Assembly (NCBI GenBank): GCA_003513765.1
Contig: DONT01000001.1
Coordinates: 43,927 to 107,926 of the forward strand
Length of the DNA stretch: 64,000 bases
From: Jeotgalicoccus sp.
GTDB lineage: Bacteria; Bacillota; Bacilli; Staphylococcales; Salinicoccaceae
Direction: 5' to 3'
Each line of letters begins with the position of its first letter. Position 1 is the stretch's first letter. The position numbers and the translations under genes were made by a program. Positions 51,675 to 59,137 of the stretch are shown here, piece after piece. The notes under the pieces are model-generated. The model searched no databases and was not told where the DNA came from. It saw only the letters and a program-made list of their open reading frames with translations.

Positions 51675-52091
51675 ATGAAAATGCACACTAGCTCATTCTA
51701 TAAAAATCACAATAAGTTCTTAAGTGTCGAAGAGTTCTGCTTTATCGTTAACTTACACTTTGAAACAACAAATAAAAATTATGATATAGCATTAACTCCA
51801 AAAGTTAAACAAATTATTAATGGACTAGAAGAGAAAGGATATATTAAAAATAACTCTATTGTTGAAATAGATAGTGATATTAGATTCTTCAAGATAGAGG
51901 AAGAACTATATTATGTTTTAAAAGATTTATTAACCGAAACAGAATTATATATGTACTATTTAATTCAAAGCTTAAAGTCTCAAGGAGAAACAGTTTCAGC
52001 TGGAAAGATAGCTAACATGTTAAAAGTGAAAGAGAGCAATGTCGATATAATTACTGACAGGCTCACAGAAGAATACTTAATAGAAAAATAA
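51675..52091 (+). CDS. Hypothetical winged-helix-like protein
   Basis: A 138-residue protein. The C-terminal half (LLTETELYMYYLIQSLKSQGETVSAGKIANMLKVKESNVDIITDRLTEEYLIEK, split over residues 86-138) is a winged helix. The N-terminal half is charged and unrecognised. AAAGGAAATC precedes ATG 51675; the longer frame upstream lies in the hairpin segment. Followed after 14 bases by another wHTH gene. Confidence 0.62.
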   Translation: MKMHTSSFYKNHNKFLSVEEFCFIVNLHFETTNKNYDIALTPKVKQIINGLEEKGYIKNNSIVEIDSDIRFFKIEEELYYVLKDLLTETELYMYYLIQSLKSQGETVSAGKIANMLKVKESNVDIITDRLTEEYLIEK

Positions 52092-52105
52092 TGAGGAGAA
52101 TATAA

Positions 52106-52969
52106 ATGAAAGAGAAATTTATTAAAGTTTACAATGTATTTTTTGATAGTCGAAAAGGAAGTAACGCCTACAATATTAGCTCAGAGGAGTTATATGTATT
52201 TTTAGCTTTAAGCAAACAGGAAAGTTTTTTATATGAAGAAAACAGAATCTCATATGAATTTTTAATGATGGATATGAACAGGAAGAATACTAAAGCTAAT
52301 AGAGATAAAGCAATAGAAAATATTAAGTCTCTCAGTGAAAAAGATATTATTCAATTAATTAAAATCAATGATACATACGCAACAATCAAGTTTAACAACC
52401 TGCATGAATACGAAGAGATTAAATTTGATAACACACAATATATTAAAGGATTCGAAAGAATGTTTATAGATGAGCTGGATGAGTTGATGAAAAAAACTAA
52501 GTATAACGCAAACCTTATTTATTTATACATAATGATTAAAGCAAAGCAAACCGATAAAAGAGATGTTGAATTAGCATACAAGATACTGGCAGACATAATG
52601 AATGTGTCCGCAAGAACAGTACAAAACTCAATCAAGAAGCTTGTAGAGTTAGAATTCATTACATTTGTAAGTGAAAAAGTAACTGCTGAATACAATGAGA
52701 TAAATGCTTATAGAGCCATAGAGAGTGTTGTTGAACTAAAAAGAACAAAGGAATTAGAAAACTTACCTGAGCACTACTTAACAGGAGAAGCCCTTGAGAA
52801 TGAATTAGAGATGCAGGAAGCATATTTATATCTAGTAAATAAAGGAATTATAAGTTTTGAAGAGCGAAAAGAAAGTATAAAGTTTAAACAACAAAAACCA
52901 AGTGTGAATCAACCTAAAGAAAAGAAAAAATTAACACCAGAGCAAGCAGTAGCTGCGATATTTGGATAA
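52106..52969 (+). CDS. Winged-helix replication-initiator-like protein
   Basis: A 287-residue cytosolic protein with two winged-helix-like parts: residues 25-110 (LYVFLALSKQESFLYEENRISYEFL ... NIKSLSEKDIIQLI) and 140-200 (LAYKILADIMNVSARTVQNSIKKLVELEFITFV). The tail is basic and ends LTPEQAVAAIFG. Two stacked winged helices next to iterons recall RepA/RepB-type initiators and phage replisome organisers. No helicase or primase is nearby. AGGAG precedes the ATG. Confidence 0.55.
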   Translation: MKEKFIKVYNVFFDSRKGSNAYNISSEELYVFLALSKQESFLYEENRISYEFLMMDMNRKNTKANRDKAIENIKSLSEKDIIQLIKINDTYATIKFNNLHEYEEIKFDNTQYIKGFERMFIDELDELMKKTKYNANLIYLYIMIKAKQTDKRDVELAYKILADIMNVSARTVQNSIKKLVELEFITFVSEKVTAEYNEINAYRAIESVVELKRTKELENLPEHYLTGEALENELEMQEAYLYLVNKGIISFEERKESIKFKQQKPSVNQPKEKKKLTPEQAVAAIFG

Positions 52970-53008
52970 GACAATAAGGGAAACTTAACTTAAGCAATAC
53001 ATATAGCC

Positions 53009-53031
53009 ACATGGTGTGGCTTCTTTTTTGG
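53009..53031 (+). terminator. Terminator after the initiator-like gene
   Basis: GCCACA / TGTGGC hairpin with a short loop, followed by TTCTTTTTT. Confidence 0.75.
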
Positions 53032-53084
53032 AGTTGTATGCATAAATATACACATAAAACTAATAAATATGAGGATGGATAAAA

Positions 53085-53939
53085 GTGAATAAAATTAATT
53101 ATGACGAGTTTTTAAAGATGGTAAAAGCAAATAAATTTAAGGTTGAAGAAGTTAGTTATTCTGACTTAATCGACAAAAAGAACTATGCAGTACAAATGTA
53201 TGGCAAAACAAAAAAGAAAGCTGATAAATACAATGTTGCAGCTGTACGGAATCTATTCAATGAGTTGTGTGCTGAGCATTATGAAATAATTGATATGCAT
53301 ACATACATGGCTGAATACATGGAGCTGGTTAATGAAGCGATTGAAGAAGATTACTATATTCAACAGATTAAAGATGAAAAAGAGATTCAAGTTTACAGGG
53401 ACATAATGGAGCTCAGAGGATACAGCGCTTATAAAAGCAATTTAGCAGAAGTCAGTTTGAAGTTACTATGTGAACAAATGTATGAAGGTAAATATAAAGT
53501 TGTCGCAGATGAGAAAAGTGATTTTATACTGGGTGTTGATATTGTGTTATTGCACACTGAAGAAGATGTTGCTCATTATCTACATGTAACAAAAGATACT
53601 AAATTTGCAATGAATAAACTAAGTCGAAAATCAGGGAAAGAAGTTACTGTGATAGATGACAGAATTGAAGTTAAATTCGGCTGGCCAGATGAGCAGATTA
53701 GACAGCACAGCAGAAGATTCAAAAATCATGTTCTAGCCTTGTACTCAGATGGTAATAGCCATGAGAACGATACTATTAATGGAGTATACATATTCAATAA
53801 GAAGTATATAAAAGAGCTAGTCGAAGATAACTATGGATTATGCACCAAGGCACAATATGATGAGTTGCAACATTTGGAAATAAGCAGTAAGCAGATTAGA
53901 GAGAATGCTTGGGGCGGAAGAACTACAACTTATATTTAA
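53085..53939 (+). CDS. Unknown phage protein, possible nuclease-like fold
   Basis: A 284-residue cytosolic protein. The N-terminal 60 residues are basic (KMVKANKFKVEEV, YGKTKKKADKYN). Residues 146-175 read DFILGVDIVLLHTEEDVAHYLHVTKDT; a GVD followed 15 residues later by an HxxK is only loosely like the PD-(D/E)xK nuclease core. The C-terminus has NAWGGRTTTYI. No family recognised. A weak GAGGATGG precedes the GTG. Confidence 0.5.
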   Translation: MNKINYDEFLKMVKANKFKVEEVSYSDLIDKKNYAVQMYGKTKKKADKYNVAAVRNLFNELCAEHYEIIDMHTYMAEYMELVNEAIEEDYYIQQIKDEKEIQVYRDIMELRGYSAYKSNLAEVSLKLLCEQMYEGKYKVVADEKSDFILGVDIVLLHTEEDVAHYLHVTKDTKFAMNKLSRKSGKEVTVIDDRIEVKFGWPDEQIRQHSRRFKNHVLALYSDGNSHENDTINGVYIFNKKYIKELVEDNYGLCTKAQYDELQHLEISSKQIRENAWGGRTTTYI

Positions 53940-54068
53940 ACTATATTTTTTTAATGTTAATTATTTAAAGAAGGATATATTTATCCATATTAATTATAGC
54001 ATTGACGATAGATAGTTACAACATAAAAGTACTAATAAAAAATAAAATTTAAAGGATGAACATACATA

Positions 54069-55271
54069 ATGACTAACACTAAAATTATTACAGACAACGG
54101 TAAACAACTGATTGAAAGTTTATTTGAAACACATATAAAAGTTGCAGGTAAAAGTAAAACTGGAACAGTAAGAATGACGGGTGAAGCTTTAAATGGAAAA
54201 GAAGAATATAAAGATGATTATCGAGTTTACTTTTTTACATACATGCTTTCGATGCAGAAAAAATATGGATTTAAGCTTGGATATGGCGAAGAATTTGTAG
54301 GGGAGTTTGCAATGGCATTGAGTATAGCTGTTTCTGAGTTGGGTGAAAGGTTTCCTGAGTTCAGTGAGTTTAAAAATAATAAAAAGACTCAGCTTGAGGC
54401 GATGAAATATTTGAAACAGAGTATAAAAAAGAGTTTATATAATGCAGCAAATCCTGATATGGTGCAGACTCGAAACGGTAAACAGAATGTGTTTATACAT
54501 AACAATGTATCCAGCTTAGATGAACTGAAAGAAAGAAGCCTAGATAATGATAGTTACTTCGAGCTTAGCGATGAGAATAGATTACATAAAATAGACGAGA
54601 ATGACTACTACCAGTTTAATGCTTTAGTTTCTCACTTCTTAAATAATCGCACACGGATACTGACTAACAAACAAAATCAGTTTTATGAGACTATGACTGA
54701 AGCATATGTGCCAGCTAACCATGTGGTAACTAAAAAGCAAGCTTATGAAGAAGCAGGTTATACAATTAATCAGTTTAACCGCTATAAAGGCGAGATATTA
54801 AAGAGAACACTAGCAGACTTTGAGTTATACGGAAAGAATGAATCATTGAGTTCAGACAGTAGAACTAAATTACATAAAGTATTTAAACAGTATTTAGCAG
54901 TTGCAGATACTAAGTTGAATACACAATTAACACCATTAAATTTATCAGCTATCCTCAGAGAAAACTATGAAAATGAAGAGTTTGAGATTGTAATTACTAA
55001 AGGATTAACAACTGAAAATAAACAAAATTTAGTGAGAACAGTTAAAGGTAAACATTTTATCAGTAATGAAGTAGCTTATAAGATTGCTAAAAATATTGAA
55101 GAACACTTAGAAAGTAATCCGATTCAGAAAGTAGAGCCTAGTGAAGTTAAGTCTACATATACGGAAGGTATATTCAATGATAAGCAAAGAGGTAGCGATG
55201 CAACACATTATACGATTAATGCAGCTGGTGTAGCAGTACCTGCTAAATTTGGAGAAGAGGTGTATGCATAA
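54069..55271 (+). CDS. Possible sigma-like phage transcription factor
   Basis: A 400-residue protein. Residues 85-140 are helical and end in YLKQSIKKSLYNAANPD, then VSSLDELKERSLDNDSY, a pattern seen in sigma-70 region 2-to-4 linkers of phage sigma-like factors. Residues 195-255 hold a second helical block (FYETMTEAYVPANHVVTKKQAYEEAGYTINQFNRYKGEILKR, partly an HTH resembling region 4). The tail is unrecognised. Located before the packaging genes, it could switch on late genes. The sigma assignment is inference. AAAGGATG precedes the ATG. Confidence 0.45.
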   Translation: MTNTKIITDNGKQLIESLFETHIKVAGKSKTGTVRMTGEALNGKEEYKDDYRVYFFTYMLSMQKKYGFKLGYGEEFVGEFAMALSIAVSELGERFPEFSEFKNNKKTQLEAMKYLKQSIKKSLYNAANPDMVQTRNGKQNVFIHNNVSSLDELKERSLDNDSYFELSDENRLHKIDENDYYQFNALVSHFLNNRTRILTNKQNQFYETMTEAYVPANHVVTKKQAYEEAGYTINQFNRYKGEILKRTLADFELYGKNESLSSDSRTKLHKVFKQYLAVADTKLNTQLTPLNLSAILRENYENEEFEIVITKGLTTENKQNLVRTVKGKHFISNEVAYKIAKNIEEHLESNPIQKVEPSEVKSTYTEGIFNDKQRGSDATHYTINAAGVAVPAKFGEEVYA

Positions 55272-56329
55272 TGCAAATTAAAAATAAAACAGAGGATATG
55301 ATAAAAATGGTAGAACTACCAAAAGAAATTAGATTAGAAGATACACCTAACTTGAAGGCTGGGTTTCAGAGTCCCATAGAGATTAAAAACAATAATGAAG
55401 AAGGATACAAAACTGAGATTAAAGGTATTGAGTTTTGGACTCCAGTAGTAGAAGAAGGATATGAGCATTATTGGGTTAGCACAAAAGGTAGAGTTTGGAA
55501 TAGCAGAAGTAAAAATCTATTAAAAGGAGGGGATAACGGCACTGGCTATCAATTTGTGCACATAAGGAGTAAAAATGGTATTCATAGAAACTTTCTAAGG
55601 CATCGTCTGGTTTCTTTAGCTTTTATCCCTAATCCTGAAAATAAAGAAACAGTTAACCATAAAGATGGTGATAAGAAAAACAACCATGTTGAAAACCTAG
55701 AGTGGATGACTCATAAAGAAAATGCGAGACATGCTTGGCACATTGGACTTAATGATAAAAGGAAAATAACAAAAGAACAACAAAATGAAATTGTTAGCTT
55801 AAGAAAAAAAGGGTGGTCAACTGTAGATATCGCAGAAAAACTAAAAATAGGTTCAACCACAGTTTGGGATTATTGTCGTAAATCAGGACTAAACGAGAGA
55901 TTGGATAAAATAACTAAAGAACAAAAAGAGTTAGTTTTAACTCTAAGAAAAACGGGCTTATCAATAATGAAAATTGGAGAAGAAATAGGTATATCAACCT
56001 CTTCAGTTCTTACTATATGCGATAAAGAAGGATTAGGAAAAAGAATTGATTTAACTTCTCAAGAGCAGAAGAATAAGGTTATCGAATTAAAAAAGAAAGG
56101 GGAAACATATTCAAACATCGTTCAAAAAACCTCTCTGTCTCTATCTACAGTCCAGAGAATTTGTTCAAGCAACGGATTGTGTAAAACTAAAAATGTTGTT
56201 ACCGAAGAATTAATTCAACAACTAGTAAAACTAAAAAATGAAGGTATGACATATACAGAAATTTCAAAAGAAATTGGCTTAACTGTAGCAACAGTTTCAA
56301 AATACATAAGACAGGAGAATAAAAAATGA
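55271..56329 (+). CDS. NUMOD4-HNH homing endonuclease with four tandem HTH modules
   Basis: A 352-residue free-standing homing-endonuclease-like protein. NUMOD4 at residues 52-85 (IEFWTPVVEEGYEHYWVSTKGRVWN), HNH at 110-152 (RLVSLAF, VNHKDGDKKNNHVENLEWMTHKEN). Then four homologous modules of 46-48 residues at about 163-210, 213-258, 261-306 and 308-352, each with K/SLRKKGxSxxxIxEKxxISxSTVxxIC. These are Hin-like HTH units for DNA recognition. It overlaps the genes before and after by 1 and 4 bases. It may act on terL and spread the intron at 58873. Confidence 0.88.
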   Translation: MQIKNKTEDMIKMVELPKEIRLEDTPNLKAGFQSPIEIKNNNEEGYKTEIKGIEFWTPVVEEGYEHYWVSTKGRVWNSRSKNLLKGGDNGTGYQFVHIRSKNGIHRNFLRHRLVSLAFIPNPENKETVNHKDGDKKNNHVENLEWMTHKENARHAWHIGLNDKRKITKEQQNEIVSLRKKGWSTVDIAEKLKIGSTTVWDYCRKSGLNERLDKITKEQKELVLTLRKTGLSIMKIGEEIGISTSSVLTICDKEGLGKRIDLTSQEQKNKVIELKKKGETYSNIVQKTSLSLSTVQRICSSNGLCKTKNVVTEELIQQLVKLKNEGMTYTEISKEIGLTVATVSKYIRQENKK

Positions 56330-56679
56330 AAGTTATGAAGTATTGCAACTCACCTAATTGTAGAAATCTAATTGAACAGTACAAAAATTTTTGTGAAGAA
56401 CATAAAAATAAAACTAGTAAGAGTTATGAAGAATGGCGAAATAAACATATGCCAGAGTACATAAAATTTTACAAGTCTACAGCTTGGCAGAAGAAGAGAG
56501 TACAAGCCTTGAGAAGAGATGAGTGGATATGTCAGGACTGTGCAGCTGAGGGGATTATAACAGTGGCACAAGAGGTTCACCATATAGTAGAGACAAAACA
56601 TGATTGGTCTAAAAGGTTAGAGTTGGATAACCTAATCAGCTTATGCCGAACACACCATGACCGCAGGCACAATAGATAA
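56326..56679 (+). CDS. HNH endonuclease, packaging-associated type
   Basis: A 117-residue HNH nuclease. Zn-type Cys pairs (CNSPNCRNLI near 5; C in WICQDC near 67-72 as CxxC) and the HNH core QEVHHIVETKHDWSKRLELDNLISLCRTHHDRRH (near 82-115) are intact. Small HNH proteins of this kind lie before terS in many cos-type phages and help the terminase cut. It overlaps the homing endonuclease by four bases, which may mean the latter inserted between the sigma-like gene and this one. Confidence 0.87.
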   Translation: MKVMKYCNSPNCRNLIEQYKNFCEEHKNKTSKSYEEWRNKHMPEYIKFYKSTAWQKKRVQALRRDEWICQDCAAEGIITVAQEVHHIVETKHDWSKRLELDNLISLCRTHHDRRHNR

Positions 56680-56732
56680 GAGAATTAAGCTACTAATAAA
56701 CTAAGTGAACAGCTACTATTAGATATATACAC

Positions 56733-56766
56733 AAGCAGGCAATTAAATTTGTCTGCTTATTTTTTA
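56733..56766 (+). terminator. Terminator after the HNH gene
   Basis: AAGCAGGCAA / TTTGTCTGCTT stem with A-rich loop, then ATTTTTT. Confidence 0.8.
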
Positions 56767-56788
56767 TGAAAGGAAGAAAGTGAATGGT

Positions 56789-56956
56789 ATGAGACATTAC
56801 AATGTAGAAACTAAACTTGATTGCCAGAGTGAATGGCATGAAGAGATACTTATATATTTAGAAGAAGTATATGAATATGATGAGCTAGACTTGGATGAAT
56901 ACATATTAGCTTATGAAGAATCAGAGAGACTATTTAAAGAAGGAGAGATGGATTGA
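56789..56956 (+). CDS. Small acidic phage protein, 55 residues
   Basis: ORF of 55 codons, strongly acidic (EEILIYLEEVYEYDELDLDEYILAYEESERLF), after AAAGGAAG. GTG 56780 is an in-frame alternative start but sits only 3 bases from that site. Its stop overlaps the next start by four bases (TTGA). Composition recalls acidic anti-restriction or DNA-mimic peptides, without any sequence proof. Confidence 0.55.
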   Translation: MRHYNVETKLDCQSEWHEEILIYLEEVYEYDELDLDEYILAYEESERLFKEGEMD

Positions 56957-57177
56957 AAATGAATATTAATAACTTGAATTGGATAACAGTATTACTTTTA
57001 GTATTGAATTGGACTGGAGTAACAGACCTATCATATTGGTGGGTGTTTATGCCGAGCATAGTTTGGTTGGGTATATTCCTATTGGTACTTGGCATGGCAT
57101 TAACAATCATTGTAGCTAATGGTATTAGCATAGCAGAATTCAATAAGCTTATGGAAGATAAGAAGAAGAATAAATAA
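56953..57177 (+). CDS. Two-helix small phage membrane protein
   Basis: About 74 residues with two hydrophobic helices (near 8-24 and 30-58) and a lysine-rich end (MEDKKKNK). TTG 56953 is 7 bases from AAGGAG and overlaps the preceding stop; ATG 56959 is the alternative. Size and plan are holin-like, but position before packaging genes argues against a holin. Confidence 0.6.
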   Translation: MKMNINNLNWITVLLLVLNWTGVTDLSYWWVFMPSIVWLGIFLLVLGMALTIIVANGISIAEFNKLMEDKKKNK

Positions 57178-57193
57178 AGGATGGATGAATAGA

Positions 57194-57643
57194 ATGACAA
57201 CTGATTATAAACAATTATTTAATAACAAAGTAGAAGAAGAAACTAATAGACAACAGTTAAACAACCAGAGAATAGATGCAGCCAAAGCTGACTTGGCTGA
57301 GTTACATGATGTGCTAGTAGATGTAGTAGAAGATAGTGAGATGAATATATTAGTTGAACAACAAGAAGACTCAGTAGACTTTGTAGTAGCACACAACAAC
57401 AAAGAGCTAACAGTTGAGTTGGACACAGATGAAGTAGTAGTAAGAGAGAAGGCTATCAGCTTCACAGATGATGTGGAGTCAGGTGATGTAGTTGCACATA
57501 CGGATGATGAAGATGATGTAAGGTTTGTTGTTGAGGTAGTAGAGAGCACAATTGTATATGATAAAGAAGCTATGCTGCATAGTAAGTCAGAGATGATTGG
57601 ATATGTAGTAGCAAGAGTAGCTGAGATGGTAGCAAAAGGATAG
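57194..57643 (+). CDS. Hypothetical acidic phage protein
   Basis: About 149 residues, rich in Asp, Glu and Val, with a helical N-terminus (YKQLFNNKVEEETNRQQLNNQ) and an all-beta remainder of repeated short strands (MNILVEQQEDSVDFVVAHNNKELTVELDTDEVVV). Unrecognised. ATG 57194 and ATG 57185 are both possible; AAAGGATGG favours the former by spacing. Confidence 0.55.
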   Translation: MTTDYKQLFNNKVEEETNRQQLNNQRIDAAKADLAELHDVLVDVVEDSEMNILVEQQEDSVDFVVAHNNKELTVELDTDEVVVREKAISFTDDVESGDVVAHTDDEDDVRFVVEVVESTIVYDKEAMLHSKSEMIGYVVARVAEMVAKG

Positions 57644-58030
57644 TAAAATGAAGGGGAATCAAACGGGTAGGAAATAACACTGTTCTATGTAGAATAGCAA
57701 AAGGTGAGAAAGAGACGGAAATGAAAAGTGGGGAAAATAGAACAGGGGAAAACAATAGTGAAACATTTCACATGAAACGCTGTAACCCATGTCCCCCATA
57801 GTGTCTGACGGGGTGGGTGTCGAGCGCATTCGGAACTGGGAGGCATGTTCTGTGCAACCGTTTCTCAAATAAGAATGTTTCCGATTTAGAAATAAGCACT
57901 TTTAAGCCACTTAACCACCAACTACCCACCTTATCCTCCTAACTCTCCTCAGAATCACTCCCTCAGCATTCAACTCCAGACATACCCCCGTATATACTCC
58001 ACAAATTGATAAGAAAGGAAGCGGACAGAT
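57644..58030 (+). other. Gene-free region before terS, candidate packaging site
   Basis: 387 bases without a gene. 57780-57850 is markedly richer in G and C than the surrounding element, with CCCCCATAGTGTC and GGGGTGGGTGTCGAGCGC segments; 57900-58010 is C-rich and T-poor. Its place between an HNH gene and terS is where cos or pac sites lie in related phages. No cleavage site can be defined by eye. Confidence 0.45.
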
Positions 58031-58513
58031 GTGACAGGAAGAAAACGAAAATTAACCACTACAAGAAATGAAACAATAGAAGAACAATTTCAACGAGAAG
58101 CTATCAAAGAACAATTGGGCGAATTTGAAAAGATTCAAACGACTCCTCCAGTCTCGATGAATAAGAAAGCCAAAGCAGAATGGCGAAGAATTACTCCACT
58201 TTTAAATGACCTCCCTATTTCAAACCTCGATAAAACTTCGATTGAAACCTACTGCAACTTATTCTCTATCTATAAAGAATTAGAAAAAGAAATAAATGAA
58301 ACAGGTGAGATGGTTGAAACTTACTACGCTGATGGAAATGTAAAGGAAAGAAAAACTAATCCAGCAATCCATGAAATGTTAAAGGTAGCCAAAGAAATTA
58401 GAGCAATCTCAGCAGAACTAGGAATGACTATTAACTCCCGTATGAAGCTTATCGACCAATCTATTCAAGATAAAGAAAACGACCCCTTTGCTAAGATGTT
58501 CGGAGATGATTAA
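58031..58513 (+). CDS. terS: Phage terminase small subunit, P27 family
   Basis: A 160-residue DNA-recognition subunit of the packaging motor. Basic start (TGRKRKLTTTRNE), then the P27-family body: PPVSMNKKAKAEWRRITPLLNDLPISNLDKTSIETYCNLFSIYKELEKEI (split over residues 39-92), NPAIHEMLKVAKEIRAISAELGMTINSRMKL (near 116-146). GTG 58031 follows AAAGGAAGCGG. It ends 2 bases before terL. Confidence 0.88.
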   Translation: MTGRKRKLTTTRNETIEEQFQREAIKEQLGEFEKIQTTPPVSMNKKAKAEWRRITPLLNDLPISNLDKTSIETYCNLFSIYKELEKEINETGEMVETYYADGNVKERKTNPAIHEMLKVAKEIRAISAELGMTINSRMKLIDQSIQDKENDPFAKMFGDD

Positions 58514-58515
58514 CC

Positions 58516-58872
58516 ATGGTTACAGCAACAAGACCAGCAGTAGGAAGACCTCCTAAAAACTATGATTGGGCTACAGAGTATGCAACTAAAGTAGTGTCAG
58601 GAGAGATTATAACAAGTAAAAAGAATATAGCTTCAGCTAAAAGACATTTAGATGATTTGAAAGTACAAAATACTCTCAACTATGAGTGGAGACCTGATAG
58701 AGCAGCTAAAGTGATTAAGTTTGTCGAGATGTTACCAGACACTAAGACAGGTAAACCGATGCCTTTAATGCTATTTCAGAAATACATAGTTGGTAGTTTA
58801 TATGGCTGGGTTGATTCAGAAGGTAATAGAAGATTTACTAAAGCTTATATCAGTACTGCAAGAAAACAAGGT
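58516..58872 (+). CDS. terL: Terminase large subunit, exon 1 (ATPase start)
   Basis: 119 codons forming the N-terminus of TerL (LVDDLKVQNT-like region; EMLPDTKTGKPMPLMLFQKYIVGSLYGW). The last codons read TARKQG and continue, after removal of the intron at 58873-59137, with KSILSSG, giving an uninterrupted Walker A ARKQGKS. Unspliced, the frame runs 4 codons into the intron and stops at TGA 58885. ATG 58516, ribosome site weak and inside the terS end. Confidence 0.9.
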
Positions 58873-59137
58873 AATATTTTTGCCTGAGTAGTTAGAAATA
58901 ACTATTTGTAATCGGGAAATATCGGTAGAACTCTTTTGAAGACAATACCGAGATAACTTTAGGACTTAACAAGCCTGAAGTATCGTAGAGCATAGAGATT
59001 GAAACTGCTAAGCAGAATATAATATCTCCAAGAGTTTCCGACACCTTAACAAGTAAAGTTGAAGGTGAAAATGTATGCCGAACTATATGGTGACATATAG
59101 AAGTAGAGGATAAAAAGCCTTTACGATAACATAATTG
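58873..59137 (+). other. Group I intron in terL (265 nt, no ORF)
   Basis: Exon 1 ends with T (58872) and the intron ends with G (59137), the group I rule; joining them restores the terL frame exactly. P1 can form between exon AGGT and intron GCCT (58883-58886), with the U-G pair at the splice site. A P-like AATCGGGAAA lies at 58911-58920. P7 is GAGAT (58995-58999) with ATCTC (59024-59028), enclosing P8 CTGC-TAA-GCAG (59005-59015). No intron ORF. Hairpin-forming sequence at 59035-59110 fits P9-type extensions. Confidence 0.9.

Noticed and set aside
56789..57643. Anti-CRISPR or anti-restriction gene cluster
   Set aside because: The small acidic proteins have suitable size and charge, but no family, helix-turn-helix (Aca) partner or other sign supports it.
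58873..59137. Group II intron or an insertion element in terL
   Set aside because: No GTGYG start, no domain V-like GAGC ... GTTC hairpin, no terminal inverted repeats or target duplication; T/G borders and P7/P8 fit group I.
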